The translations under genes were made by a program, and so were the position numbers. The notes below the pieces were generated by a model. That model made no database searches. It was not told the origin of the DNA and was given only the letters and a program-made list of their open reading frames with translations. Shown one piece after another: positions 8,720 to 18,397 of a stretch of 64,000 nucleotides of DNA. Positions within the stretch are counted from its first letter, which is position 1; each line of letters opens with the position of its first letter. This stretch comes from Planctomycetaceae bacterium (GTDB lineage Bacteria; Planctomycetota; Planctomycetia; Pirellulales; Lacipirellulaceae), in contig PABB01000066.1 of assembly GCA_002702655.1 (NCBI GenBank), positions 62,001-126,000 of the forward strand, given 5' to 3'.

Positions 8720-9142
8720 ATGTCGTTCCGCCTGCCCATCAAGCCGCCGCGCACTTGGCTCCGCCAGCGCGACCAGTGGACGCTCGCTGCGTGCGCCGCG
8801 TGCAGCCTGCTGGCGATGCTTGGGTGGTGGTACGCCCGCGGCGGGCATCGGGGCGAGTTGATCGAGATCGACCGCGAGCCGCCATTGCAGGCCAAGTTCC
8901 TGGTCGACGTGAACCGCGCCGACTGGCCCGAGCTGATCCAACTGCCGGGAGTCGGCGTCATCCTGGCCAACAAACTGATCGCCGAACGCGAGAGCGGCGG
9001 CCCGTTCAACGGCGTGGAGGATCTCCGCCGCGTCAACGGCATCGGCCCCCGCACCCTGGAGCGCATCCGCCCGTACGTCCTGCCGTTGCCCAATGACCGC
9101 GAAGTGGCGGCCGAAGGCGTCGATCCCCAACCCGCGGGATGA
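8720..9142 (+). CDS. ComEA-like helix-hairpin-helix protein
   Basis: A 140-residue protein with one N-terminal membrane segment (about residues 21-36, LAACAACSLLAMLGWWYA) and a C-terminal tandem helix-hairpin-helix domain: VNRADWPELIQLPGVGVILA, then LRRVNGIGPRTLERIRPYV. This is the ComEA-type DNA-binding fold, which binds incoming DNA in competence systems; many short versions have no proven role. The preceding open frame is antisense to nadC, so the ATG at 8720 is used. No comEC is adjacent, so a role in DNA uptake is only possible. Confidence 0.8.
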   Translation: MSFRLPIKPPRTWLRQRDQWTLAACAACSLLAMLGWWYARGGHRGELIEIDREPPLQAKFLVDVNRADWPELIQLPGVGVILANKLIAERESGGPFNGVEDLRRVNGIGPRTLERIRPYVLPLPNDREVAAEGVDPQPAG

Positions 9143-9154
9143 GCGAGTCAGCCT

Positions 9155-9209
9155 GAACCGCCAAGTTCGCTAAGGAAAAGAACCACGACGACACGACGGA
9201 CACGACGAG
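9155..9209. repeat. Left arm of nested inverted repeats
   Basis: GAACCGCCAAG (outer element, from 9155) followed by AACCACGACGACACGACGGA (inner element, from 9181). Both recur inverted and in reverse order at 9571-9666, so the arms bracket the HicB-like gene. The left arm starts 12 bases after the preceding stop codon. Confidence 0.65.
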
Positions 9210-9281
9210 TCGCCCGATATTCGCGTACGTTCCAAGATTACCGATGGCTTTATTTTCAGGATCTGTACTGCAGGCATTCTC

Positions 9282-9524
9282 ATGACGCGAGAGTTTTCCG
9301 TAGTCATTGCCAGGGAAAGTGACTGGTTTGTCGCGAACGTTCCGGAACTTCCGTGGGCTGTCGCCAGTGGAGCGAAAATCGAGGAAGCTCGCGCCGCAAT
9401 TCGCGAGGTCGTGGGAAACACACTGCGGGCATACGTCCAGCAAGCTATCAACGATCTTCCATCGACTGCAATCTGGGAAACGATCACGGTCGACGTCCCA
9501 GGCCGAGAGACCTCGGCGAACTAG
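9282..9524 (+). CDS. HicB-like protein, no HicA partner seen
   Basis: An 80-residue protein with the small alpha/beta fold of HicB antitoxins: FSVVIARESDWFVANVPELP gives the first strands and the conserved DxxxVxxPEL-like turn, and GAKIEEARAAIREVVGNTL the following helix. HicB proteins neutralise the HicA mRNA interferase, but no HicA-sized frame lies within the 140 bases upstream or 175 downstream. HicB-like solo proteins are common. There is no C-terminal DNA-binding extension. The gene sits inside nested inverted repeats. Confidence 0.7.
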   Translation: MTREFSVVIARESDWFVANVPELPWAVASGAKIEEARAAIREVVGNTLRAYVQQAINDLPSTAIWETITVDVPGRETSAN

Positions 9525-9570
9525 AAGGTGAGTGTTTGCTGCGGCCCGACCAGGTCCAGAAACCGTGCGT

Positions 9571-9666
9571 CTTCGTCGTGCCCGTCGAGCCGTCGTGGTT
9601 CAACAACGGAATCCCAAATCCCCCCTCCGCCTTCCCCCTTGGCGCACTTCGCGTCCTTGGCGGTTC
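9571..9666. repeat. Right arm of nested inverted repeats
   Basis: An inverted copy of the AACCACGACG element occupies 9571-9600 (about 26 of 29 positions match the left arm) and an inverted GAACCGCCAAG ends at 9666. The right arm ends 34 bases before the uvrB start. Confidence 0.65.
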
Positions 9667-9699
9667 GAAAATAAAGCCCAACCAAACTGGCGCCTCCCC

Positions 9700-11763
<2,064 letters not shown>

Positions 11764-11783
11764 ATCCCAGAAATGATGAAGGG

Positions 11784-11887
11784 GTAGCCCAGCTTCTCGA
11801 AGCTGGGCCGCCGCAGGCGGCAAGAGGCCCGAGCGACCCCGTGACCACGCCTCTTGCGGCTTCGCCGCTCGGGTTCGAGAACCCGGG
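11784..11887. repeat. Compound palindromic repeat after uvrB
   Basis: CCCAGCTTC TC GAAGCTGGG is followed by a short GCCGCC/GGCGGC hairpin, then GCAAGAGGC with its inverted copy GCCTCTTGC, and finally CGGGTTC GA GAACCCG. The block begins 20 bases after the uvrB stop and may act in 3-prime-end formation. Confidence 0.65.
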
Positions 11888-11988
11888 GCGCCCGGCGCCG
11901 CTGGCTCTGCTCGTGCAATTGCGGTCCAATCATGGCCGGCGCTGCCGTTGTCCGGCGCCACCCCTTTCCCACTGCCAAGGAGACCGGC

Positions 11989-12459
11989 ATGTTGTCCGAC
12001 GCTCAACTTCTCCGGGTGCGCATCAAGCGGTGGACGTTGTTGCTGGGCGTCCTGCAGGTGACCGTCGGCTGCCTCATCGGCTTCATTCCGGCCTCGGCGA
12101 TCCAGTGGTATCGCGGGCTGGTCATGGCCCACATCGAATTCACCGCCAATGGCGTGCTGATGGTCGCGTTCGGGTTTCTGGCGACCGAGATGACGCTGTC
12201 GGCCGGCGCCCTGTGGGCTTGGTTCGCGCTGCTGCAGATCGGCACGTGGACCAACGGCGCCGCGGGACTGGTCGCCGCGCTGCAGGGCTCCTCGTCGCCG
12301 CTGATGCCATCGATCAACGAACTGTTCCCGCCCCCCGGGGGAACCGCCAACGCGCTGGTCGACGGCCTGCTGAAAACCTGCGGCGTCACGATCACCGCCG
12401 CGCTGCTGCTCACGCTGTGGGGGCTGGCCCGGCGCTTGCGCCAGGCCGCTGACGCGTAA
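11989..12459 (+). CDS. Four-helix membrane protein resembling styrene-oxide isomerase/HAB mutase
   Basis: A 156-residue integral membrane protein with four predicted helices. The second carries AHIEFTANGVLMVAFGFL and the third GTWTNGAAGLVAAL, resembling the SHLEGxxNGxFL and GxWANxxA patterns of hydroxylaminobenzene mutase and styrene-oxide isomerase. Styrene-oxide isomerase is a small membrane enzyme that binds heme b through a conserved His; the His of AHIEF is in the corresponding place. AAGGAGA lies six bases before the ATG at 11989. No styrene or nitroarene genes are nearby, so the substrate is unknown. Confidence 0.6.
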   Translation: MLSDAQLLRVRIKRWTLLLGVLQVTVGCLIGFIPASAIQWYRGLVMAHIEFTANGVLMVAFGFLATEMTLSAGALWAWFALLQIGTWTNGAAGLVAALQGSSSPLMPSINELFPPPGGTANALVDGLLKTCGVTITAALLLTLWGLARRLRQAADA

Positions 12460-12480
12460 GCCCCAGGAACGCGATGATTG

Positions 12481-12589
12481 GTGCCACTGCTGGCTAGCCC
12501 AGCAGTGCGAATTGGGTACACGGCCAACAGCTCATGAAGTACCATGCCGTGTCCCAGGGGCCCACTGCTGGACAAGCCAGCAGTGGCAC
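12481..12589. repeat. REP-like family A inverted pair, left of the RAYT gene
   Basis: GTGCCACTGCTGGCTAGCCC at 12481 and an inverted copy ending CAGCAGTGGCAC at 12589, separated by about 50 bases. The first copy starts 21 bases after the stop of the membrane protein gene. Confidence 0.9.
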
Positions 12590-12626
12590 ACCCAGCTACT
12601 CTCAATCGTGTGTGTCACACCCGGCC

Positions 12627-13220
12627 ATGAGCATCCAGCCCGGCCACCGCAAACGCGTCAAGCACGTCGAACACCCGGGCCACGTGCGGGAACTGACGTT
12701 TTCCTGCTACCAGCGTCGCCCGCTGCTCGATGACGACTGGCGGCGGGAGCAATTAAGCGTCGCAATCACGCGCGCCCTGGCCCGCTATCCGTGGCGCCTC
12801 GCGGCGTTCGTGTACATGCCGGAGCATGTCCACCTGCTGGTCTACCCAACCACCGCCCCTGCCGACGTGTCGCGCCTGCTCTTCGCCGTCAAACGACCCG
12901 TCTCCTACCGCGTCAAGCAGCGCCTGGCCGACAGCGGCGATCCGATCCTGCGCGATCTCACCGTCCGACAACGCCCCGGCAGAACCACGTTTCGCTTCTG
13001 GCAGGAAGGCCCGGGCTACGACCGCAATCTCGCGGAGCCGGAGGCCGTTCTGGCGGCAATCGACTACCTTCATCGCAACCCCGTGAGCCGCGGGCTCTGC
13101 CAACGGGCCAGAGACTATCGCTGGTCGAGCGCCCGCTGGTACGAATCCAACGGCGTCGCCGTCGACCCTGCTCTGCCGCCACTCGCAAAACTCCCCGCCG
13201 CCTTTCTCCACGAAGCATGA
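12627..13220 (+). CDS. REP-associated tyrosine transposase (RAYT, IS200-like HUH family)
   Basis: A 197-residue Y1 transposase. The HUH motif MPEHVHLLVYP has His67 and His69; FWQEGPGYDRNL is the typical second block; and IDYLHRNPVSRGLCQRARDYRWSSARWY (residues 145-172, shown in part by motif) carries the candidate catalytic Tyr147 and the RAYT-type WSSA end. These enzymes nick single-stranded REP hairpins; they are usually single-copy and domesticated rather than classical insertion sequences. The ATG at 12627 is chosen because earlier frame lies in the REP pair. The gene looks intact. Confidence 0.88.
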   Translation: MSIQPGHRKRVKHVEHPGHVRELTFSCYQRRPLLDDDWRREQLSVAITRALARYPWRLAAFVYMPEHVHLLVYPTTAPADVSRLLFAVKRPVSYRVKQRLADSGDPILRDLTVRQRPGRTTFRFWQEGPGYDRNLAEPEAVLAAIDYLHRNPVSRGLCQRARDYRWSSARWYESNGVAVDPALPPLAKLPAAFLHEA

Positions 13221-13231
13221 CCAGAGAGAGC

Positions 13232-13342
13232 GTGCCACTGCTGGCTTTGTCCAGCAGTGCGAAGCGGGGGCTCGGCTAAACTCAATCTATCGCGCCAAGC
13301 CGCGTACCACGGGCCCACTGCTGGGCTAGCCAGCAGTGGCAC
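13232..13342. repeat. REP-like family A inverted pair, right of the RAYT gene
   Basis: GTGCCACTGCTGGCTTTGTCC at 13232 and the inverted copy CCCACTGCTGG...CAGTGGCAC at 13314-13342. The first copy starts 11 bases after the RAYT stop codon. Confidence 0.9.
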
Positions 13343-13500
13343 GATTGTGTGTGTGAGCCGGCGTGTTGTGCCGCAGATTACTGTGCCGGCCGGCCTCTCG
13401 CTCGCCGACTGGCGCATTCCCGGCGCATAATGACCGCCACGCCGGCGGTCGTCGTCGGGCGGGGTTGCTTCACACGTGGTGCGCACAGCGGGGAGTTGTC

Positions 13501-14745
13501 ATGAAGGGCGGGCCGATTCTGACGGGCTTGGCGTTCGCGTTGCTTCTCGCAATAACCAGCGCGCCGGCGGCCGCTGAGAACTGGCCGCGGTTTCGCGGGC
13601 CCAATGGCCAGGGGCATGCCGCGGCGCCCGGGTTGCCGGTGACTTGGACCGCCGACGACTACGCCTGGCAGGCGGCGCTGCCGGGGTTGGGGCACAGTTC
13701 GCCGGTTGTGTGGGAGGGCCGCGTTTACGTCACCTCGGCCGATCGCGAGACGGCCGAGCAGACGCTGCTGTGCTTCGACGCGCCGACCGGCGCCGAGCAG
13801 TGGCGCCGCACCTGGGCCGGCGGGCCGCACCAGCAGCATCGCACCAACAGCTTTGCCACGCCCACGCCCGCGGTCGACGCCGACGCGATTTACCTCGCGT
13901 GGAAGGCGGGCAACGACGTCTTTCTCGCGGCTCGCAATCACCAGGGCGACGAATTGTGGCGGCGGCAGGTCGCGCACCTGGACGAGCACCACGGCTTCGG
14001 CACCTCGCCAATCGTCGTGGGCGACGTGGTCGTGCTCGACAACCAAACCGCCGAGGCGGCCGACAGCCAGATCGTCGGCGTCGATCGAACCACCGGGGCG
14101 CCGCGGTGGACAGTTCCATGCGCCACGGGCAAGACCGTGTACGCCACGCCGTGCTTGCTGCGGCGCGACGGGCGCACGTTGGCGGTGTCGGCCAGCATGG
14201 GCACGGGCGTCACGGCGCTCGACCCGCAGACGGGCGCGGTCGCGTGGAACGCGCTGCGGCAGGACTTGCCCGATCGGTGCGTCAGCTCGCCGCTGATCGC
14301 GGGCGACCTGGCGCTGGTGTCGTGCGGCTCGGGCAACAACGGCAAGCACCTGATCGCCCTGCGCACCGGCCCCGGCGAGCCGCAAGAAATCTATCGCGTG
14401 ACCAAGGGCGTGCCGACCCTGCCGATGCCGATTGTCACCGACGGGCTGATGTTCCTGTGGCACGACCGCGGGATCGTGTCGTGCTACGACGCGGCGACCG
14501 GGGACCTGCATTGGCAAAAGCGGATTGGGGGCATGTTCCATAGCTCGCCGCTGCTGGTCGACAATCGGCTGTATTGCATTTCGCTCGCCGGCGCCGTCCA
14601 CGTGCTGGCGGCCAGCGACGAGTTCACGGAGCTGGGCAAAACAGAGCTGGGCGAACCGGTCACCGCCACGCCCGCGGTCGCCGACGGCCGCATGTTCATC
14701 CGCACCGAGCAGACGCTGTATTGTTTAGTGGGAGAGGCAAGGTAG
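13501..14745 (+). CDS. Secreted PQQ-type beta-propeller protein
   Basis: A 414-residue protein with a signal peptide (MKGGPILTGLAFALLLAITS) followed by NWPRFRGPNGQG, the standard N-terminal block of planctomycete PQQ-like repeat proteins. Blade motifs repeat through the rest: SSPVVWEGRVYVTSAD, LLCFDAPTGAEQWR, TPAVDADAIYLAW, ATGDLHWQKRIG, SSPLLVDNRLYCIS. The fold is that of BamB/PQQ dehydrogenase propellers, but catalytic dehydrogenase residues are not evident, so a binding or scaffold role is more likely. CATAAT near 13427 may be its -10 element. Confidence 0.82.
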   Translation: MKGGPILTGLAFALLLAITSAPAAAENWPRFRGPNGQGHAAAPGLPVTWTADDYAWQAALPGLGHSSPVVWEGRVYVTSADRETAEQTLLCFDAPTGAEQWRRTWAGGPHQQHRTNSFATPTPAVDADAIYLAWKAGNDVFLAARNHQGDELWRRQVAHLDEHHGFGTSPIVVGDVVVLDNQTAEAADSQIVGVDRTTGAPRWTVPCATGKTVYATPCLLRRDGRTLAVSASMGTGVTALDPQTGAVAWNALRQDLPDRCVSSPLIAGDLALVSCGSGNNGKHLIALRTGPGEPQEIYRVTKGVPTLPMPIVTDGLMFLWHDRGIVSCYDAATGDLHWQKRIGGMFHSSPLLVDNRLYCISLAGAVHVLAASDEFTELGKTELGEPVTATPAVADGRMFIRTEQTLYCLVGEAR

Positions 14746-14843
14746 GTGCAGATGCTCTGATGCTGGCGCCTTGCCGGACGGAGTGGCGCTTCCGGAGCGG
14801 CCAGGCTGCAACGAAGTGAAATCCATATTCCGGAGAATGGACG

Positions 14844-15707
14844 ATGTCGTATGTATCAGGTTGCAGTGTGTCGGCGGTGGCGGCGCTGATGATTATGGCA
14901 ACGGCGCTCGGGCCGCAGATGGCCAACGGACAACAGCCAACTGCGATCGTTGAGCCGGCCGTCGAGCGGTACGTCGTCGAGCGCGGCGTGTCGTACTACT
15001 CCGACCCGGCGGACGACTACCAGCGCGAGCGGTGCGTGCTCGATGCGTCGTGGCCGACCGACGCGGACGGGTTTGCCACGGTCGTGTGGTTTCACGGCGG
15101 CGGGCTGACCGGCGGCGAGCGGTTCATTCCCCGCGAGCTGCAGGAGCACGGCCTGGCCGTCGTGGCGCCGGGCTACCGGCTCAGCCCGCGGGTGAAGTCG
15201 CCCGTGTATGTCGAGGACGCGGCGGCGGCGGTGGCGTGGGCGATCAACCATGTCGAACAACACGGCGGTCGGCGCGACCGGGTGTTCGTCGCCGGGCACT
15301 CCGCGGGCGGCTACCTGGCCACGATGGTCTGCTGGGACAAGCGGTGGCTGGCGGCCCACGACCTGGACGCCGACAAGCTGGCCGGGCTGATTTCCTACAG
15401 CGGGCAGATGGTCACGCACTCGACGATTCGCGGCGAGCGGTCGATTCCCGGTTCCACGCCGGTGGTCGACGACATGGCGCCGCTGCGGCATGTGCGCGCC
15501 GATTCGCTGCCGTCGCTGCTGCTCACCGGCGATCGCGACCAGGACATCGCCGGCCGCTGGGAAGCCAACGCTTACTGCCTGAAGATGCTGCTGGTTAACG
15601 GCCACCAGGACTGCGCGCTGCACGAACTGCAGGGCTTTGACCACGGCACGATGGTCGACCCCGGGCACAACCTGCTGATCGAATTCGTGCGGCGGATTGG
15701 CGAGTGA
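14844..15707 (+). CDS. Secreted alpha/beta hydrolase (esterase/lipase-like)
   Basis: A 287-residue protein with a signal-like N-terminus, the HGGG oxyanion-hole motif at residues 84-87 and the nucleophile elbow GHSAGG with Ser153. An Asp in LLTGDRDQD (about 232) and a His in GFDHGTM (about 268) complete the triad. The HGGG plus GHSAGG pattern places it with hormone-sensitive-lipase-like/BD-FAE carboxylesterases. GGAG lies upstream of the ATG at 14844. Substrate unknown; it follows the propeller gene after 98 bases and may share its transcript. Confidence 0.82.
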   Translation: MSYVSGCSVSAVAALMIMATALGPQMANGQQPTAIVEPAVERYVVERGVSYYSDPADDYQRERCVLDASWPTDADGFATVVWFHGGGLTGGERFIPRELQEHGLAVVAPGYRLSPRVKSPVYVEDAAAAVAWAINHVEQHGGRRDRVFVAGHSAGGYLATMVCWDKRWLAAHDLDADKLAGLISYSGQMVTHSTIRGERSIPGSTPVVDDMAPLRHVRADSLPSLLLTGDRDQDIAGRWEANAYCLKMLLVNGHQDCALHELQGFDHGTMVDPGHNLLIEFVRRIGE

Positions 15708-15762
15708 CCGCGCGGGCGATTTTCTCAAAGCCCGATATGCACGTCGCTCGCAGAGCCTGTGC

Positions 15763-16167
15763 CTACTCGTCTGGTTGGAATATGCGCGTCTCGCACCGAC
15801 CGCAGTCGCAATGGACCGTGGATCGCTCGTTCACTTCCACCGCGTAGGCGCCGCAGCGCTCGCAGACGCCGCGGACCAAGTGGGGCGAGGCCTTCACGAC
15901 CGAGCCCGTCTGATCGCGCATCCGCAAGAGGAACAGGACCTCGACCTGGTCGCTGGCCCCGTCCGCGGTGATGTTCCAATGCATTCGTTCGCCGAAGCGC
16001 GCCTCGGCGACTTCGGTTGAGCCGGGCTGCACTTCGACGGACCGTGTCGTCAGGCTGGTGTGCTGGGCGCCGACGTTGCTCAACGCCCCGTTGGCCAGCC
16101 ACGCCGCGCCCATCAGCGGCGACAGGACCCCCAGCAGAAACAGCGCGCGAATTTCGGTCAGTGGCAT
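15763..16167 (-). CDS. Membrane-anchored protein with C-terminal zinc-ribbon-like motif
   Basis: A 134-residue protein. Residues 7-30 are hydrophobic (ALFLLGVLSPLMGAAWLANGAL), giving an anchor or uncleaved signal. The C-terminal 35 residues carry CERC at 102-105 and CDCGRC at 120-125, a pattern expected for a small zinc ribbon. The middle is beta-like. GAGGAT sits six bases before the ATG at 16167, which decides the start inside a much longer open frame. I do not recognise a named family. Confidence 0.6.
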   Translation of the reverse strand: MPLTEIRALFLLGVLSPLMGAAWLANGALSNVGAQHTSLTTRSVEVQPGSTEVAEARFGERMHWNITADGASDQVEVLFLLRMRDQTGSVVKASPHLVRGVCERCGAYAVEVNERSTVHCDCGRCETRIFQPDE

Positions 16168-16490
16168 GACGGGATCCTCGTCGGTCGGGTGATTCGGGAC
16201 GGCTCCCCGGGGAGGCCGCCAGTCGGCGTCGATGTGCCCAGCGCCCGCTGAAAAACCTAGCACAGGGAATGCGTCGCGGACGCCGGCGGCGGTTCCGGCT
16301 GTAACGCTTGCGATTGTTCGACGGGATCTCGTGTGGACGTCTCTTCGCCCCATGTCGCACCGGAGGAGAGCTGTTTCCCACTGGGTGTGGAACGCCAGGA
16401 TTTCGGTGGAAATTGGGCCACGGTTTCTCGTAAAAACGAGCCTGGGGAGCCGCGCTCGGCGGCAACGCACGAACGGAACGGGGGGATCAA
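16168..16490. other. Intergenic region between divergent genes
   Basis: About 320 bases separating the zinc-ribbon gene (minus) from the HTH gene (plus). No repeat, RNA gene or clear promoter pair was recognised; GGGGGA at 16481-16486 is the ribosome site of the downstream gene. Confidence 0.45.
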
Positions 16491-17102
16491 ATGAAACTGA
16501 CAGGGCGACCACGGTTGTTGGCGGATCATCAGAAGCGGCGCACGGTGTGTGCGATGATTTCAGTCGGGGCGGGGATCGAGGCGGCCGCGCGGCATGTGGG
16601 GTGTTCGACCTGGACGATCCGCCGCGAGGCGCAGCGCGACGAGGCGTTTGCCCGGCAATTGCAGGAGGCTGAGACCGCCTGCCAGTTGGCGCCGCTGCGG
16701 ATGGTCCGCCAAGCGGCCGAAACGCAGTGGCGGGCCGCGGCGTGGCTGTTGGAGCGGACCTGCCCCGAGCGGTTTGCCCGGCGATCGGCCGATGCGGTGA
16801 CGCCTGGGGAACTCGAAGATTTGTTGGAGAAAACGGCCAGCATTCTGGTCGACGAATGCTACGACCAACCGCACCGGCAACACGTGGTGCAGCGGCTGCG
16901 GGAGTTGCAGGAAGCGCACTTCGGCGAGCGCCGCGCCGGCCAGCAGGGCCCGGCCGAGCCGCAGTCGGAAATCGAGCGGCTGTTGCAGCGCGTGCAGCGG
17001 GAGCGATTCGGCGCCGCTCTTGGCGCCAGCGACGGGAGTTCTGCGAGCAAAACGTCGCTGTCGCCGCTGGGCTCCGCGCCGCGCAACTCGTTGGCCGGAT
17101 AG
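16491..17102 (+). CDS. HTH protein resembling phage terminase small subunits
   Basis: A 203-residue soluble protein. Residues 18-45 (CAMISVGAGIEAAARHVGCS then TWTIRRE) look like a helix-turn-helix of the type in terminase small subunits and transposon-like regulators. Next come segments about residues 58-95 (LAPLRMVRQAAETQWRAAAWLLERTCPERF) that also recall such subunits, and then a charged helical tail. No large terminase, portal or other phage gene is nearby, so a cellular regulator or a relic is equally possible. A GGGGGA ribosome site supports the ATG at 16491. Confidence 0.55.
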   Translation: MKLTGRPRLLADHQKRRTVCAMISVGAGIEAAARHVGCSTWTIRREAQRDEAFARQLQEAETACQLAPLRMVRQAAETQWRAAAWLLERTCPERFARRSADAVTPGELEDLLEKTASILVDECYDQPHRQHVVQRLRELQEAHFGERRAGQQGPAEPQSEIERLLQRVQRERFGAALGASDGSSASKTSLSPLGSAPRNSLAG

Positions 17103-17233
17103 GAGTTGACGTCCCGCTTGGCGAGCCGCGGTCGTTGGGTTCCGCTGCGAGGATCTTGGCGTCTTGCACCGGGAGCACAACTGCCGCTTGCGGCGCCGTT
17201 CAGCCGGCGGAGGCGACGGCGCGACGATCGTCG

Positions 17234-18232
17234 TCACCCCGCCTGCTGGCCGATGGCGTCCGATTCGACGCCGCGCGACTCGGGCTTCGGTTGCTCGCAA
17301 CACGACGCTCTCTGCAATTGCGCTGCGTTGCTGGCGGGTGCGTCGACCGGCGACTTCGCCGCGCCCCATTGCACCAGCGCCACCATCGCCAGCACGCCCG
17401 CCACCGCGGCGATTTGCAGATCGGTGAGCTGCTCGCCGTCGAACTGCCCCCACACCAGCGCGATCATCGGCACGACGTAAGTGACCATCCCGGCAAACAA
17501 CGGCCCCTGCGTCTTGACCAACCAGATGAACAGCAGAATCGCCACGCCGGTGCTCAGCACGGCCAGCAGCGCGAGCGAGGCGATGGCCAGCGGCCAATTC
17601 TGCGGCGCCGGCGGACCCTGCATGCCCAACGCGGCCAGCGCGCCGGGGCTCAGGTCCAACGGCAGGACGATCAATCCGCCAATCGCCAGGAACGCCGCCG
17701 ACAGCGGCGCGGCGGGCAGATGGTCGAGTTTCCATTTGATATACGTGTTGCCCACCGCATACGCGACCGGCACCGTGAGCGCCAGCGCCAGGATCCATGG
17801 CGTGATGCCGCGCTGCGTGCCGTCGAGCACCACGAGCCACGCGCACGCCAGCCCGCCCAGCACGCCGACCAATTGCCGGGGCGTGGGCCGCTGCCCCAGC
17901 ATGGGAATCGACGCCAGGATGGTCACCAGCGGCACGAACGTGACCATCAGCCCAAAGAAGGCGTGCTCGTCGGCTTGCCCCATCACATACGGTTGCACGA
18001 CGAACGGCCACGCGTTGGCCAGCACGGCCACCAGCGTCAAATGCAGCCAGTCGACGCGGCGGAACTTGGCCCGCCGGCCGGTCGCCCAGCAATATGCCAG
18101 CAGTACAATGGCGCCGCCCAGCAGCCGCACCACGCCCACCGTGACCGGGCCGACCGCCAACAGCGCTCGATCCATCAGGATGAAGCTGGCGCCCCAGACG
18201 CAGCAGATCAGCAGAAACGCGAGATAGGGCAT
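17234..18232 (-). CDS. EamA/DMT-family transporter
   Basis: A 332-residue integral membrane protein with ten predicted helices in two five-helix halves, typical of EamA drug/metabolite exporters. MPYLAFLLICCVWGASFILM is the usual first helix with the WGxSF motif, and the second half includes a LALLAVLSTGVAILLF-type helix. A TTG start 30 bases upstream is possible, but MPYLAF is where family members begin; neither has a strong ribosome site. The last 35 residues are a non-membrane tail unusual for the family. Substrate unknown; many relatives export amino acids. Confidence 0.85.
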   Translation of the reverse strand: MPYLAFLLICCVWGASFILMDRALLAVGPVTVGVVRLLGGAIVLLAYCWATGRRAKFRRVDWLHLTLVAVLANAWPFVVQPYVMGQADEHAFFGLMVTFVPLVTILASIPMLGQRPTPRQLVGVLGGLACAWLVVLDGTQRGITPWILALALTVPVAYAVGNTYIKWKLDHLPAAPLSAAFLAIGGLIVLPLDLSPGALAALGMQGPPAPQNWPLAIASLALLAVLSTGVAILLFIWLVKTQGPLFAGMVTYVVPMIALVWGQFDGEQLTDLQIAAVAGVLAMVALVQWGAAKSPVDAPASNAAQLQRASCCEQPKPESRGVESDAIGQQAG

Positions 18233-18349
18233 GCCAACAGCCGCAGGCGGGACGGGCTCCAAGCCCGGTGATGGGGTGGGTCGTACAACAGACCGATCCT
18301 ACCGCCAAAGGTTCGCCGAGGACAGCCGATCACCGCGGGCAAAGCGCAT

Positions 18350-18378
18350 TTAGCCCCCGGTCACTGACCGGGGGCTAA
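18350..18378. repeat. 29-bp palindrome, family C, copy 1
   Basis: TTAGCCCCCGGTCA then CTGACCGGGGGCTAA, with 14-base arms around one central base. An identical copy is at 33490-33518. This copy lies 19 bases beyond the stop of the minus-strand DUF11 gene, so it could act as a terminator hairpin. Confidence 0.9.
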
Positions 18379-18397
18379 GTTTGAAGGTCAACCGCCG

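Larger units (their letters stand above)
12481..13342 (+). mobile_element. RAYT gene bracketed by REP-like inverted pairs
   Basis: The transposase gene at 12627 has one family-A inverted pair on each side (12481-12589 and 13232-13342), with the same head-to-head arrangement. This is the known layout of REP-associated tyrosine transposases, which are thought to bind and spread REP palindromes in the same genome. No target-site duplication was looked for beyond the immediate ends, and none was evident. Confidence 0.7.

Noticed and set aside
9143-9281. A HicA toxin partner for the HicB-like gene
   Set aside because: No frame of the expected 55-80 residues with a HicA-like GSHH motif exists on either side.
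12481-13342. A classical insertion sequence with target-site duplications
   Set aside because: No DDE transposase and no terminal direct duplications are visible. The Y1 enzyme with REP pairs fits a RAYT better.
16491-17102. Prophage region
   Set aside because: Only one terminase-like gene is present, with no portal, capsid, integrase or attachment sites around it.
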